From positions 1 through 25,259 of the forward strand of contig JAIQCW010000215.1 in the NCBI GenBank assembly GCA_020283715.1: DNA of 25,259 bases, given 5' to 3'. This DNA comes from Cytauxzoon felis (taxonomy: Eukaryota; Apicomplexa; Aconoidasida; Piroplasmida; Theileriidae). The translations under genes and the position numbers were made by a program. Each line of letters opens with the position of its first letter. The stretch's first letter is position 1. The notes below the pieces were generated by a model, which saw only the letters and a program-made list of their open reading frames with translations, was not told where the DNA came from and did no database searches. Shown one piece after another: positions 24,237 through 25,259 of this stretch.

Positions 24237-24388
24237 CCACCTCTCTTCGTCCTGATGTCGTATCCTACTATCTTTTCCACTAGGCGTTCCACTTGAGGTT
24301 ACAACCTTATCTTCGTCTTGCAGACAGCTTCTCTATTTAGTTTCCTTCCAGCTCCCGTAGATCGCTTACAGGTAGTTTACTTGAAGTT
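24237..24388 (-). repeat. Element block R12 (inverted arm)
   Basis: On the minus strand: acttcaagtaaactacctg, taagcgatctacgggagctg, aactaaatagagaagc, gtctgcaagacg, gttgtaacctcaagtgga, acgcctagtggaaaag and a degenerate acatcaggacg. It lies 117 bp after the stop of the low-complexity gene. With R13 in the opposite orientation it brackets a 375-bp AT-rich filler. Confidence 0.85.
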
Positions 24389-24763
24389 CAATGACCTTTC
24401 ATATGCACTATAAATGTCGGGATAAAAAACACTATATAAATATCAAGTTGTAGGGGTAAAAAACACCATTTCCACTACATTTATAATGTCTATTGAAGAT
24501 TGTAACATATGTACAATATATACTATTATATCAATACAATTGAAGAATGAAGTATAGTTGTATGAAGGTATATAAGTATTCATATAAATAATAATAATAA
24601 TATATATAGTATATAACTACTAACATGAATTGAAGTTACTATCCTAACTATATTATACTAGTAATAATACTAATTGTATATAGATTAAACAATTATTATA
24701 ATATTACAAGAAGATTATAAGTGATTAAGAGAAGATAATTATAATTAGTTTTATATTATTAGA
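24389..24763. other. AT-rich filler between R12 and R13
   Basis: No gene is seen. The segment contains a short direct repeat, gataaaaaacac and ggtaaaaaacac (about 24421 and 24455), followed by long A/T runs. Because the flanking arms are inverted, it is the candidate interior of one fold-back element. Confidence 0.5.
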
Positions 24764-24850
24764 GGATTGGACCTCGAGTGGAACCCGCAGCTGATCTCAG
24801 GGAAGCGGAGGAAAGGTAAAAAGGAAGGCTCCACGCCCAGTGGAGAAGGC
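24764..24850 (+). repeat. Element block R13 (right arm)
   Basis: Short sense right arm: ggacctcgagtggaaccc, gatctcagggaagcggagg, a shortened aggtaaaaaggaagg, and the terminus ctccacgcccagtgga. The gaagtaaatagaag part is altered compared with other copies, so it is an older or truncated copy. Confidence 0.85.
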
Positions 24851-24958
24851 AGTGAGTATATATCATCTAGATAAACTGACAGAGATAATGGATACTTCAG
24901 TGAAGTGATGATATAGAGGTGGAAGTATGGCAGTAATCAAAGAATCCACTTGTCAAAA

Positions 24959-25206
24959 ATGAATGATGTGATACTGGAGTTAATGGATATTCATATAGAA
25001 ACTATGGTTATAGAAATGACTACAAGAGGTGAAAAGTCCACAATAATCCACAAATTGTCATATGTGTTGGAAATTTTTATATTTCCAGAGATGATGTTAC
25101 TAGAAGACCGGTTCACGATGAAATCAATATTTACAGACTTATATCATTAAATCCTCTACTATATACAGGTATTCTCAAGTATTTACATCAGGTGGATTGT
25201 CTATAA
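24959..25206 (+). CDS. Possible small or partial hypothetical gene
   Basis: A doubtful model: exon 24959-25028 (MNDVILELMDIHIETMV, EMTTR) joined over a 62-nt intron to 25091-25206 (DDVTRRPVHDEINIYRLIS, LNPLLYTGILKYLHQVDCL), ending at TAA, 61 residues. The second exon looks protein-like and better than chance, and its acceptor (tttccagag) follows a T-rich tract. The first exon is much weaker. The piece may be the end of a larger gene disrupted by or starting within the R12/R13 area. No family was recognised. Confidence 0.3.
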
Positions 25207-25259
25207 GTGATTAAATTTATCAAAAAATAAAATGGCTTTCATCTAATTGGGTATTTCTA

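Overview
The window looks like nuclear DNA of an apicomplexan parasite, most likely a piroplasm (Theileria/Babesia/Cytauxzoon group). The evidence is AT-rich DNA, tightly packed intron-rich genes, very small introns (about 20-104 nt), a RAP-domain protein, and eukaryotic housekeeping genes. The species cannot be named from the sequence alone. Exon boundaries below are hand-made from splice signals, reading phase and recalled family similarity; no alignment was run.

Layout, left to right: 3' part of a CHY zinc-finger gene (+, to 768); NOT1, scaffold of the CCR4-NOT deadenylase (+, 1447-6378, one exon); an 11-segment ENT-like membrane transporter with a cysteine-packed loop (-, 6891-8354); a PRP40-like WW/FF splicing factor (+, 10018-11472, 7 exons); a clamp-loader subunit of the RFC3 type (+, 11702-13346, 8 exons); tRNA-Leu(CAG) (+, 13811-13892); an unidentified, possibly mitochondrial protein (-, 13900-16000, 4 exons); a RAP-domain protein (+, 16126-17615, 8 exons); the splicing factor CDC5 (+, 17741-21680, 12 exons); an unrecognised low-complexity protein (+, 22154-24120, 3 exons); and a doubtful small gene at the right edge. 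PRP40 and CDC5 are both spliceosome factors. NOT1 and the RAP protein act on RNA in cytoplasm and probably organelle respectively.

The striking part is a family of dispersed repeats, at least 13 blocks of about 90-480 bp, built from a small set of shared modules. The blocks tend to have a left arm and a right arm in inverted orientation with variable filler between them, like fold-back elements. They sit between genes, in all four introns longer than 110 nt, and apparently in frame inside two protein-coding exons. Read in one orientation the arms encode recurring peptides of the type TSSGxPAADLREAEGEVNRR and SNYLSLKSRATPGDRG. One filler, inside a CDC5 intron, is an exon-like fragment whose near-copy lies at the left edge of the window. 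This looks like a mobile or amplifying fold-back family that carries gene pieces and leaves open reading frames behind. I do not recognise it as a described family.
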